This document shows positions 44,686 to 53,035 of a stretch of 64,000 nt of DNA, piece after piece (within the stretch, counting starts at the first letter, position 1; each line of letters begins with the position of its first letter). The DNA lies in contig NZ_QEYO01000003.1 in the NCBI RefSeq assembly GCF_023718305.1, forward strand, positions 186,001 through 250,000. Direction: 5' to 3'. The stretch is from Gramella sp. AN32 (lineage in GTDB: Bacteria; Bacteroidota; Bacteroidia; Flavobacteriales; Flavobacteriaceae). The notes under the pieces were generated by a model. It saw only the letters and a list, made by a program, of their open reading frames with translations, was not told where the DNA came from and did no database searches. A program made the position numbers and the translations under genes.

Positions 44686-45562
44686 ATGAATTTACCTAGA
44701 CTCACCTGCGAAAGAGCCTGTAGTATTTGCATCGTGGAAACACTCGCAAAACTAGGGCACTTTCCAAGCAGGATAGCGGGGATAGAAGCCTGGTTTCTGA
44801 GTCCCCTACGGTCAGAAACACAGGCCTCTTTCAAGGTTTCTTTAAAATTGAACCGATGGTATGACTTCGGAATAGGAAGGGGCGGAAACGGGCTGGATTT
44901 GATTGTGGTAATGAAAAAGTGTTCAGTTAAACTGGCATTGGAATTTTTAAGCAATGAACAGGAATCTTTTTCTTTTCAGCAGCCTATTTTAAAAAGAGAG
45001 ACTACTCCAAAAATTGAAATTTTCCAAGTTAATCCAATAAAGCATCCGGGGTTGATTCAATATTTAGAGTCCAGGAAAATTTCAATCTTCATAGCATAAC
45101 AATATTGTAAGGAAGTACGGTATAGATTAAAAGGAAAGCAATACTTCGCTTTGGGTTTACAAAATCAATTAGGGGGGATGGGAACTTCGGAATAAATATT
45201 TCAAAGGATCCAGTTCCCCAAAAACGTATACCCATTTAAAGACACATTCAGATCGCTTGATCCTTTTGGAAGGTATGTTTGATTTGTTATACCTAGCTGA
45301 GTTATTTCCCGATGAACTTATAAATTCAGACATCGTTATTTTAAACTCATTAGCTTTTTTACTTCAAATCACTCCCCATTTTAAAAATTACAGGGAAGTA
45401 AATCTGTACCTGGACAATGATCAGGCTGGAAATAAAAATAGAAAAAAGCTACTTCAGGATTATAAGAACACCAAAGATAGAAGTGAGCTATTTCAAGGGT
45501 ATAAAGACCTGAGTGAAAAGCTTGTTTCAATTAGAAGTACAAGTAACGAATTGAACAATTAA
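44686..45562 (+). pseudogene. Toprim-domain DNA primase, nonsense and frameshift
   Basis: A primase of the kind paired with the preceding gene in mobilizable elements. The first part (MNLPRLTCERACSICIVETL, SPLRSETQASFKV, LNRWYDFGIGRGGNGLDLI) ends at TAA 45097-45099. In the same frame the protein clearly continues with QYCKEVRYRLKGKQYFALGL. It then shifts frame at the G6 run (45172-45177); removing one G gives GGWELRNKYFKGSSSPKTY. The Toprim part has LILLEGMFDLLYL and VNLYLDNDQAGNKN, ending at 45562. Upstream ATGs at 44668 and 44674 are possible; 44686 matches the usual N-terminus. Confidence 0.8.
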
Positions 45563-45609
45563 ATAGGATCGAAAAAGTAAATGCCACAAGGGAGATTTCA
45601 TTTGGGAGG

Positions 45610-45650
45610 GCAAAGCAAGATGTGTCATTGTCATGACAATCTTGCTTTGC
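45610..45650. other. Nested hairpin upstream of mobC, candidate oriT
   Basis: Perfect 12-bp arms GCAAAGCAAGAT (45610-45621) and ATCTTGCTTTGC (45639-45650) enclose a second perfect inverted repeat, TGTCAT-TGTC-ATGACA (45623-45638). The structure is 32 bases before mobC. Origins of transfer usually lie beside mob genes and contain such inverted repeats next to nic. It lacks a T tract, so it is not a normal terminator. No nic site can be assigned. Confidence 0.55.
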
Positions 45651-45681
45651 GCCCGGAGGTTGCAAAGATTTAAAGGAAAAA

Positions 45682-45978
45682 ATGAAACGGGAATACATCC
45701 AGATACGCTGCTCGATCTACGAGAAAAAGCTGCTTAAAAAAAGAGCGGCTAGGGCGGGAATTTCCCTTTCAGAGTATTTAAGGGCTACTGCTTTTAAGAT
45801 CAATATGGTCGAACGCATTACCCCAGAGCAATTGGAATGCTATCAGCTACGGGTTCAGTATAAAAATAACTTTAGTCGGATTGCCAATATGTTTAAAAAA
45901 AGTAATCCCAAATTATCCAAGGAAGTGCAGCAATTAGCTGAAGAAATCAGAACCCATTTAAAAAGCTTCAAAAAATGA
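45682..45978 (+). CDS. mobC: MobC-like relaxosome accessory protein
   Basis: A 98-residue ribbon-helix-helix protein. The N-terminal EYIQIRCSIYEKKLLKKRA and AGISLSEYLRATAF form the DNA-binding fold; the C-terminal half is helical (RIANMFKKSNPKLSKEVQQL). Such proteins bind oriT and assist the relaxase. The frame is intact, unlike its neighbours. Its stop overlaps the start of the relaxase by four bases. Confidence 0.85.
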   Translation: MKREYIQIRCSIYEKKLLKKRAARAGISLSEYLRATAFKINMVERITPEQLECYQLRVQYKNNFSRIANMFKKSNPKLSKEVQQLAEEIRTHLKSFKK

Positions 45979-46840
45979 TCGGGAAAGGACATTCCATAGC
46001 GAGTACCGGTGCCTCCATAGATTATGGATGGAACCAGGAAAAAGAGGCCGAAGTGGTATTCAAAGATTACCTGGCTGGAGAGACCCCGAGAGAGATCACC
46101 GAGGAATTCAAGATCATCCAATCGCAAAATGAGCGATGCACTCAAAATACGCTCAGTTTTATATTAAGTCCTACCATTAAAGATGGGCAGGAAATAAGCA
46201 AAGCACAATTGAAAATGATCACAGATAAATTTCTTAAGAAATGGAATTAAAAAACAGGCAGGCTATTGCGTTTGTACATCGGGATAAAGCACATACCCAT
46301 GTGCATGTATATGTGAACAGGATCGGTTTTGATGGGAAAGCCTATAATGATAGTTTTATTGGAAAACGGAGTCAGATCGCCGCAGACAATGTAGCCAAGG
46401 AGCTAGGGCTTACCAGGGTTCGGGACGTACAAAACGAAAAGCTACAGGAACTCAAATGGCAGCGACTGGCCATTAGACATATCAATAATAAAGTGATGGA
46501 AACTCGGCCTAAATCACTGGATGAATATATCAGTAAAATGAAAACCTGTAATGTACAGGTAATCCCTTCCATCAATAAATCAAATCAGTTACAGGGGTTT
46601 CGGTTTGAATATAAAGGTGCTAATCTGAAAGGGAGTGAGGTGCATCGATCAATGACGGGTGGTAAGCTTATAGCAGAAATCAGTGAAAATTCTAAAGGTG
46701 TTGGAATGAAGGAAATATCAAGTGGTTTAAAACTGATGGATAAGACGGTACAACTTAGTACCAATATGGCCAGTAAAATTGCCAAAGACTTAATAAAACA
46801 GGTAATTAAAAGAGGATTGGATACCGGAATGGGAATTTAA
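45975..46840 (+). pseudogene. Relaxase/mobilization nuclease, frameshifted
   Basis: A MobP/MobA-type relaxase split into two frames. The first piece (45975-46250) has MIGKGHSIASTGASIDYGWN and TLSFILSPTIKDGQEIS. The second (from 46241) has RQAIAFVHRDKAHTHVHVYV, which carries the metal-binding HTHVHVYVNR histidine triad. The shift is one base near 46241-46250; adding one T to AATTAAAAAAC gives WNLKNRQAIAF. The 10-base overlap does not contain a classical slippery site. The end is short (KRGLDTGMGI) compared with long relaxases. Confidence 0.75.
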
Positions 46841-46852
46841 ATAATTTAAGCT

Positions 46853-47299
46853 ATGAAAAAATTAGATGAGATCATGGAGCTGATGACCGATGAGATGGCT
46901 GATTTCAAAGTATCAGTATTACAACTTAAAGAACATTCTAAAGAGCTTCAAAATATGAGCATCCCAATTACCACAGAAGCTTTGGAAAAGAACCTAAACA
47001 CTTTTTTGGAAAAACAGGAAGCTAAAAATGAATTATTGAATGAAATTCTTAAAGGCATTGATAAAAAGCTTTTACATGGGATGATCATACCCAATTATAT
47101 ACTCGTGATCTTCGGAATATTGGGAATATTGATGGTGGGACTATTGGGATATTTTGGGTACACTACCAAAGCAGCAAAAGACGAAAAATTTGAATTTTTT
47201 CAGATGATGCTCGATTCAGAGAATCAGTATCAAGATTATTTTTCAGAAAATCCTGAGCTCAAAGAGAATTACCTGCATTGGCTAGAAGCAAAAAAATAG
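46853..47299 (+). CDS. Small membrane protein of the mobilizable element (DUF6730-like)
   Basis: A 148-residue protein. A helical, coiled-coil-like N-terminal half (residues 1-75, KVSVLQLKEHSKELQNM) precedes one transmembrane helix (about 77-100, NYILVIFGILGILMVGLLGY) and an acidic tail. The DUF6730 label is from memory of similar proteins downstream of relaxases. The function is unknown; a link to the transfer machinery at the membrane is possible. The frame is intact. Confidence 0.75.
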   Translation: MKKLDEIMELMTDEMADFKVSVLQLKEHSKELQNMSIPITTEALEKNLNTFLEKQEAKNELLNEILKGIDKKLLHGMIIPNYILVIFGILGILMVGLLGYFGYTTKAAKDEKFEFFQMMLDSENQYQDYFSENPELKENYLHWLEAKK

Positions 47300-47521
47300 G
47301 ATTTATCATGACAATTGATGTTGCGGAAAATCACCAAATTTTTATAGTAAATGCATCTGTAGCCTCTTAAAAACGGCCTTATTTTTACTGTAAATTATGA
47401 ATCATAAGTAGTATGCGCCCTCTGCTGTTTTTACTTCACGCTTAACTTCCCGTACACTATAAAAACAGCACAGGATCCACGCGCAAGGTTAGTTATAGTA
47501 GATTTGGGGCATATTTCTAAT

Positions 47522-48412
47522 CTAATCAAACCACATCAAGTCTATCACTTCCATTTCCTCAACTTTACAGTTTGCTCCTTCTTTCGAAGCGACTAATGAT
47601 CCCATAGCGCAGGCTAAATCTAGAGCAATATGAGGAGTTTTACCTGAATGTAATCCTTTTACTAGACTCGCCAGAAAAGAATCTCCGGCACCGACGGTAT
47701 CTTTTACTTTAACGTTAAAACCACTATTGTGAAAATATTCTCCATTTGTATAGAAAATAACTCCTTTGGAGCCCCTGGTAACACAAATTTCCTTAGTACC
47801 CGTATTAGTAGAAATAAATTCAATGCACCTCGCAACTGAAGAACTCTTAAACCCCAATTCCATACTTATAGTAAAAATTTCTGTTTCGTTAAATTTCAAA
47901 AAGTCCGCTTTTTTCATAAGCTTTTCCAGCAATGGAATTGGAATTTTTGGTGTCCTAAGGTTTACGTCAAAAACTTTATACTTAGCTAACTCCAAAATAC
48001 TTTCGAGTGTTTTATTTGATTGAGCACCACGACATATGAGACTGCCGAAAATAAAAACATCACATTCAGCAATATTATTTTTAATTTTTTTATTCTTCAA
48101 AATATTCATCCATGCTGAAGGCTCCTTTATTTCATATTGAGCCTCCCCGTTTTTATCTAAATAAACAGATACACTCCCAGTGGGAAGTTTTTTATCAATT
48201 TGAATTAAGCATTTTATACCCGCCTTATCAAGATATTCTCCAATTTCATGTCCGTTATCATCATTCCCCACACTGCTAATCATTGTGGTTGAGACCCCTA
48301 ATGACTGTAAACGGAGGGCTACATTCAATGGTGCTCCTCCTATTCTTTTTCCTGTAGGTAAATGATCCCACAAAACCTCTCCAAAGCAGGTTATTTTTAA
48401 TTTACTGTTCAT
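47522..48412 (-). CDS. PfkB-family sugar kinase, probable fructokinase
   Basis: Likely phosphorylates fructose in the cytoplasm. The 296 residues have the PfkB pattern: an N-terminal CFGEVLWDHLPTG and IGGAPLNVALRL (24-35), and the ATP/anion-hole motif VGAGDSF (240-246), with Asp244 as catalytic base. Its place as the last gene of a fructan locus with GH32 enzymes argues for fructose over other sugars. It follows the divergent GH32-like gene by 12 bases. Confidence 0.88.
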   Translation of the reverse strand: MNSKLKITCFGEVLWDHLPTGKRIGGAPLNVALRLQSLGVSTTMISSVGNDDNGHEIGEYLDKAGIKCLIQIDKKLPTGSVSVYLDKNGEAQYEIKEPSAWMNILKNKKIKNNIAECDVFIFGSLICRGAQSNKTLESILELAKYKVFDVNLRTPKIPIPLLEKLMKKADFLKFNETEIFTISMELGFKSSSVARCIEFISTNTGTKEICVTRGSKGVIFYTNGEYFHNSGFNVKVKDTVGAGDSFLASLVKGLHSGKTPHIALDLACAMGSLVASKEGANCKVEEMEVIDLMWFD

Positions 48413-48424
48413 TTATAAAATAAT

Positions 48425-50032
48425 TTAAGGGGTAGTTAATTTTATATTTTCGAAATTCACATTGCTGTTATCTACAAAAATACCCCAGTTTGTATTTGTC
48501 GCTTTATAAATCCTATTAGATAATGCTGCTTTATCATTAATATAGACCACCACCATAGAATTTTCGATGATTATTTGAATATTATAAATAGTATTAGGAG
48601 TTAGTGTAATTGGCACATAATTTTCTGCAATGGATGTAGTAGTGAGATTGCTTCGATTTTGTTTATCAAAACTAAACCTGTTCTCAGAAGGTATAAACCG
48701 TAGGCTATAGAAATCTTCATATCCGTCGCAAGCACCAATCATAAACCCAAAATCTTTATTAGAAGAATTGAATGAAACATCTGCATCTATTTTATATTTT
48801 TCTGCACTTACCGGATCGTAAATAACATTAGCCACATCAAAATTGGCGTTACTGATTAAATTATAAGATTCGGCATTTGGATCTGTTTTAGTTACACTCC
48901 CCCACTGACTATTTTTAGTGATTGAATAATTATTGGTCTCCATAATGTTCTTTAGAGTATGAGGGATAGAAGCTGCCAGATCTCCGTTTGGTAAAGAATA
49001 AATTTTATGACTTACTAGATTCCCGGCCCACTTCCAATTTCCAGAATCTGTATCGCCACTTAGGTTATTTTTCCAGCCAAACAAATATCTATCACCATAT
49101 TGATCTATTGCAGACTTGGCAGCAAATATTCCTTTTCCGGCAAAGCGGCTCAAATCTGAAGGTTTAGACCATGATCCTGTAAGGGTTGTACTTTTCCTAT
49201 AGTATAAATTCTTACCAATTTGATCTGAATATATCAAATAATAATATCCTCCCATTTTAAAAACCTCGGTACATTCCATCATCCAGTAGATTTCATCCCC
49301 ACCATCATAGAGGATATCAGAGTACACCCAATTCCACAGATCTGAAGAAGTGTAATGGGCTATAACCCCTCGCCAGGTCCCATTTACATTTTTTCTTGCT
49401 GAAATTAACATATGAAACTGACCTCCATCTTCAAATACAAATGGATCCCGAAAATTATCATTTTCATCAAATCCCTGACTTTTAGGTACCGTAATGGTTG
49501 TAAAATTATTCCTTTTCGTAAAAAGTTGATCTGGATTGTTAGAAGTGGCTAACATAATTGCTTCCCGCTCAGAATTACTACAATTTCCAGAATTAGGATT
49601 ATGCCCAGTATAAAAAGCATAATAGGTGTCATTATTTTTCATTACACTACCGGCACCTATTGCAAAATCCTGATCACATAAAGCAGTACTTGAAGCCAAA
49701 ATCTCCCCTGTTTCACTGTAGTTATAAAAATCTGTAGATTCAAATGCATACCAGGGATGCCTTTCATTAGTAGGGTCGTTCCATATATCTTTTATAAAAT
49801 AAATATTGAAGTCCTGCTCATTCGTATCATACAAAACCGCCATATCACCCACTCTAGACCCATCACTGGTCATAGGGTAAATTTTATAATCCAACTCCTC
49901 CGCTTGTGCGATACAATTTGAACTAGCCGTACTATTCAAAACCAAAGATGGAACTTCCGTATTGTCAAAAACATCTGTTTTTTGGCATCCATATAGTATA
50001 AGAATTCCTGCAATTATCAATAACTTTTTCAT
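48425..50032 (-). CDS. GH32-like lipoprotein, non-canonical nucleophile region (copy 2)
   Basis: A 535-residue lipoprotein (lipobox ILYGC, Cys16). The five-bladed propeller is indicated by FAIGAGSVMK, YAFYTGHN, NFRDPFVF (RDP motif) and MMECTEVFKMG (EC motif). The classical WMNDPNG is absent; the equivalent region is RVGDMAVLY with Asp63 as the only candidate nucleophile. The C-terminal beta-sandwich (about 370-535) has KYKIDADVSF and VVVYINDKAAL. About half the length matches the next gene upstream, so the two are paralogues. It could be an active beta-fructosidase of a divergent subfamily or a binding protein. Confidence 0.8.
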   Translation of the reverse strand: MKKLLIIAGILILYGCQKTDVFDNTEVPSLVLNSTASSNCIAQAEELDYKIYPMTSDGSRVGDMAVLYDTNEQDFNIYFIKDIWNDPTNERHPWYAFESTDFYNYSETGEILASSTALCDQDFAIGAGSVMKNNDTYYAFYTGHNPNSGNCSNSEREAIMLATSNNPDQLFTKRNNFTTITVPKSQGFDENDNFRDPFVFEDGGQFHMLISARKNVNGTWRGVIAHYTSSDLWNWVYSDILYDGGDEIYWMMECTEVFKMGGYYYLIYSDQIGKNLYYRKSTTLTGSWSKPSDLSRFAGKGIFAAKSAIDQYGDRYLFGWKNNLSGDTDSGNWKWAGNLVSHKIYSLPNGDLAASIPHTLKNIMETNNYSITKNSQWGSVTKTDPNAESYNLISNANFDVANVIYDPVSAEKYKIDADVSFNSSNKDFGFMIGACDGYEDFYSLRFIPSENRFSFDKQNRSNLTTTSIAENYVPITLTPNTIYNIQIIIENSMVVVYINDKAALSNRIYKATNTNWGIFVDNSNVNFENIKLTTP

Positions 50033-50044
50033 TGTTTTCTTGAT

Positions 50045-51595
50045 TTAATTAGTAAAGTTAACTTGAATCTTATCGAAAGTCACCTCTCCATATTCTGCAT
50101 AAAGGCCCCAATTTGAATCATATGCATTATAGACCCGATTGCTGAAAGCGATCTCATCATTTACATATAAAACCACTACAGATTCATCCATATATAATTC
50201 AAAATCGTATTCTTTATCTGACTGAAAATCAAAGTTCACGACATTTACAAATGACCCATTATTAATGGCAATAATTTTGTTATTTCTTGGTTCTAATTGA
50301 ATCCTGAAGGAATCAGAAGGATTAGAACCCCCGGCCAGAAAAATTCCTCCATTCGCTTCACTGCTAATTGAAACTGTACCAGATAATTTTGCAGATTTCC
50401 CTAAACTGTTAAAAACTACCTTCGATTGGTCATTCTGAGCCTCCAGATTATAATTGTTTGTGCCGGTAGTTGCATTTTCAGAAGATTCTACCACATCAAG
50501 GTTTATGTTTCTTGGAAAAGCAGAAGAAACGTTGTTTGGAGCTTTTACAAACAGCTCTTCACTATTAGATTGTTGATAGAGCTCATGGACAACAAGGTTG
50601 CCACCGAATTCCTTATTACCGGAATTTGTTTCAGGACTCCTTCTAGCTGTCCAACCCATGATATATCTTTTGTTTCCATCTGAAACGGTTTTTCCCGCAT
50701 AGAAATACTGGCCATCAATCACATCTCTTTCAGGAGTTCTCCATGGCCCGGAAGGGCTATCCGCAACCCTGTAATGTGTAACTTTATCATCCCAGTTTTC
50801 TGAAAACGTTAAATACCAATAATTACCCATTTTGAAGATATCAGCCACTTCCAGCATTAAATAATTTTCTTCATCTGAAGTGGTATAAAGCGCGCCTTGA
50901 TTTTCCCAATTATCAGTTGCCGGATCGCTGGAAGTAAACAATAGTACCAACGCTTTACGCGCATCGGTTTGAGTGCTCACAAGCATCCAATATTCTCCGG
51001 CTTCTTCATTATAGAATACATGAGGATCCCTGAAATCGAAATCATAATAACCATTAGGAGCAGTAATAATAAAATCCTCCTGTTTGGTCCAGTTTTCCAT
51101 ATCCTTGCTAGTCGCTAACAGCAAACTTTCCCTGGAATTGTTTGCTAAAAAACCTGAATTGCCATTATGGCCTGTATAATAAAAATAATAAGTACCCTGT
51201 ACTTTAATCACTGAGCCGGTACCAATTGCAAAATCGGGATCGTTAGAAGAGCCATAATCTATAGCCCTCCCTTCGTAATCATAATCAACAAAGTCTGTTG
51301 TTTCAAATTCATGAATATCGTGAAATCCTTCTCCTGCCGGTTTTGACAAAGCATCGTGCAAAAAGTAAAGATGAAAAACACCGTTCTCATAATAAGGCAT
51401 TACATCGCCTGCCCAGCCTGTGGTGTTATAGGGGTCAGTTTCTCCCATCCAGCCTGAAGAAGGCTTGGGATAAATCCCCAGTTTAATTTCATTTGATATA
51501 CCCGGATCTACACCCTCGTCTGGTGGGGTACTATCCTTACTACAACCTATGGCAATAACAAGGAAAATAATCGCTATTTTTTTTAAATAAATCAT
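50045..51595 (-). CDS. GH32-like lipoprotein, non-canonical nucleophile region (copy 1)
   Basis: A 516-residue lipoprotein (lipobox AIGC, Cys18). It has GWAGDVMPYYENGVFHLYF at residues 60-78 in place of WMNDPNG; Asp64 is the likely nucleophile. DFRDPHVFY carries RDP, and NYLMLEVADIFKMG has a glutamate at the acid/base place but not the usual Cys after it. The C-terminal domain again has VVVLYVNDEIAFSNRVYN. A paralogue of the downstream gene. Both are lipid anchored and probably face outward or into the periplasm. Substrate not shown; fructan is inferred from the locus. Confidence 0.8.
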   Translation of the reverse strand: MIYLKKIAIIFLVIAIGCSKDSTPPDEGVDPGISNEIKLGIYPKPSSGWMGETDPYNTTGWAGDVMPYYENGVFHLYFLHDALSKPAGEGFHDIHEFETTDFVDYDYEGRAIDYGSSNDPDFAIGTGSVIKVQGTYYFYYTGHNGNSGFLANNSRESLLLATSKDMENWTKQEDFIITAPNGYYDFDFRDPHVFYNEEAGEYWMLVSTQTDARKALVLLFTSSDPATDNWENQGALYTTSDEENYLMLEVADIFKMGNYWYLTFSENWDDKVTHYRVADSPSGPWRTPERDVIDGQYFYAGKTVSDGNKRYIMGWTARRSPETNSGNKEFGGNLVVHELYQQSNSEELFVKAPNNVSSAFPRNINLDVVESSENATTGTNNYNLEAQNDQSKVVFNSLGKSAKLSGTVSISSEANGGIFLAGGSNPSDSFRIQLEPRNNKIIAINNGSFVNVVNFDFQSDKEYDFELYMDESVVVLYVNDEIAFSNRVYNAYDSNWGLYAEYGEVTFDKIQVNFTN

Positions 51596-51613
51596 CTTTT
51601 TAAATTTATGTTA

Positions 51614-53020
51614 TTACTCATCTTCTCCTTCAAGATAATCAATCGCATTCCTGGTCAACTGATGTATATTTGATAAAAACCCATTGGGGGCACTTTGTTC
51701 TCCATCAGCATTTGTTTCATTATACCAGTCATAAGCACCAAAAGCTATTACAATCGCGTTTCCTCCTGTTGTTTCATCTGGAAATTCAGCAATTGCGACC
51801 CTCCCGTCCAAGGTATCATCCCAGTCTTCACTAGCCAAGTTAATACCACCTGTTTGTTCTCTCCATCCGAAGCCATCTCCGTATCCACCCCATTCCGGAA
51901 GGAACCACCATGCGGTGTGGTTTACTCGAAAAGTCCCTTTTTCGAGGAATTTTGCCTTACCTTCTTCAAAAGTTTCAAGGCCTTGAAAAAGCGGGTGATC
52001 GATACGTGTTTTAAAAGATATTCCCCAGGAATTATTTTCATCAACAAAGCCATTAGGTAGGAAATCACCAAATACATTATTGGGACCTTTTCCCTGTGGG
52101 ACCAACCCCAGGGTTTCTACATATCTGGCAGCAAAAGTGGTTAAAAACAAACCTCCTCCTTCAGCGTAAAATGTTTTTAATTTATCAGTTACAGTTGCAT
52201 TAAAAGCAACTTCCGGTAGATCCACGCTAGAATCAAAGTGCCACCAGATAACAGAATAACCAAGGTTTGCACCTTCTATAATGTCTTGGAATGAAATGTA
52301 TTCGACGTTCTGGTAATTGGCAAACAGCCAGTCTGAAGCCGCTTTTTCATCAGGGTTCGTAATTTCCGCACGCACATTGGCTGTACCCAAGAAGGCAATT
52401 TTAGAGCCGGAATTAGGAGTAGATACATTGATTGTATAAGTTTCAGTTTGTCCCTGTCCTGTTACGTTTAAACTTACAGGTTGGGAAAAATCCATTGTCG
52501 AGTTTAGGTTTAAATCGGTGGTCACCCCTTCGGTCAAGGTAATCTCCGGTTGCAAAGCAGTAATATCTACCTCTCCCTCTAGCGTTAGAGAGATCGTGTT
52601 ATTATTGTCATTAATAGAAGCCTTGGTGCCATTAATAGAAAAACTTGTGATAGGCTTGTTCACCTTTGCACTGACCATATATTCCTTATACACATTTCCG
52701 TTTACAACCACATACTTCATTTCCTGCATAAGGCTAACTGCTTCCCCCAAATTAGGTGTAATTGTTGCTCCTCCCGGAAGGTCAATTTCAGGAACAACCT
52801 CCATTAATGAAGTCCCATAAGGCAATTGAAATGTGATTTTTCCCGAACTTTGATCCATAACACCTTCAGAACCATTAATACTGAAGGAAAGGATTTGTAC
52901 TGGGGCGTCCATATCAAAATCGCTATTATCATCTTCTTTTTCACAAGCACCAAGTGCGAGTAGGAATATTGCTGCAATTCCATACAAAAATACAATCCTG
53001 GATAGTTTTATTCGTTTCAT
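51614..53020 (-). CDS. DUF4960 lipoprotein, probable fructan-binding protein
   Basis: A 468-residue lipoprotein (lipobox LGAC, Cys26). Two N-terminal immunoglobulin-like beta domains are suggested by repeats: VQILSFSINGSEGVMDQSSG and ITSFSINGTKASINDNNN. The large C-terminal DUF4960 domain (about 205-468) has IWWHFDSS, GGGLFLTTFAARYVETLG and FGAYDWYNE. In B. theta's levan locus the gene beside SusD, BT1761, encodes a surface glycan-binding lipoprotein; the position here is comparable, so the same role is inferred. No catalytic residues are evident. Confidence 0.75.
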   Translation of the reverse strand: MKRIKLSRIVFLYGIAAIFLLALGACEKEDDNSDFDMDAPVQILSFSINGSEGVMDQSSGKITFQLPYGTSLMEVVPEIDLPGGATITPNLGEAVSLMQEMKYVVVNGNVYKEYMVSAKVNKPITSFSINGTKASINDNNNTISLTLEGEVDITALQPEITLTEGVTTDLNLNSTMDFSQPVSLNVTGQGQTETYTINVSTPNSGSKIAFLGTANVRAEITNPDEKAASDWLFANYQNVEYISFQDIIEGANLGYSVIWWHFDSSVDLPEVAFNATVTDKLKTFYAEGGGLFLTTFAARYVETLGLVPQGKGPNNVFGDFLPNGFVDENNSWGISFKTRIDHPLFQGLETFEEGKAKFLEKGTFRVNHTAWWFLPEWGGYGDGFGWREQTGGINLASEDWDDTLDGRVAIAEFPDETTGGNAIVIAFGAYDWYNETNADGEQSAPNGFLSNIHQLTRNAIDYLEGEDE

Positions 53021-53035
53021 AATATCAATTTTAGT

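Noticed and set aside
44368..44954. Minus-strand open frames in the region between the two primase genes
   Set aside because: They overlap the repeat-rich gap and the start of the Toprim primase, and show no family features.
46241..46250. Programmed frameshift to express a full relaxase
   Set aside because: No classical slippery heptamer precedes the stop, and neighbouring genes are also broken, so decay is simpler.
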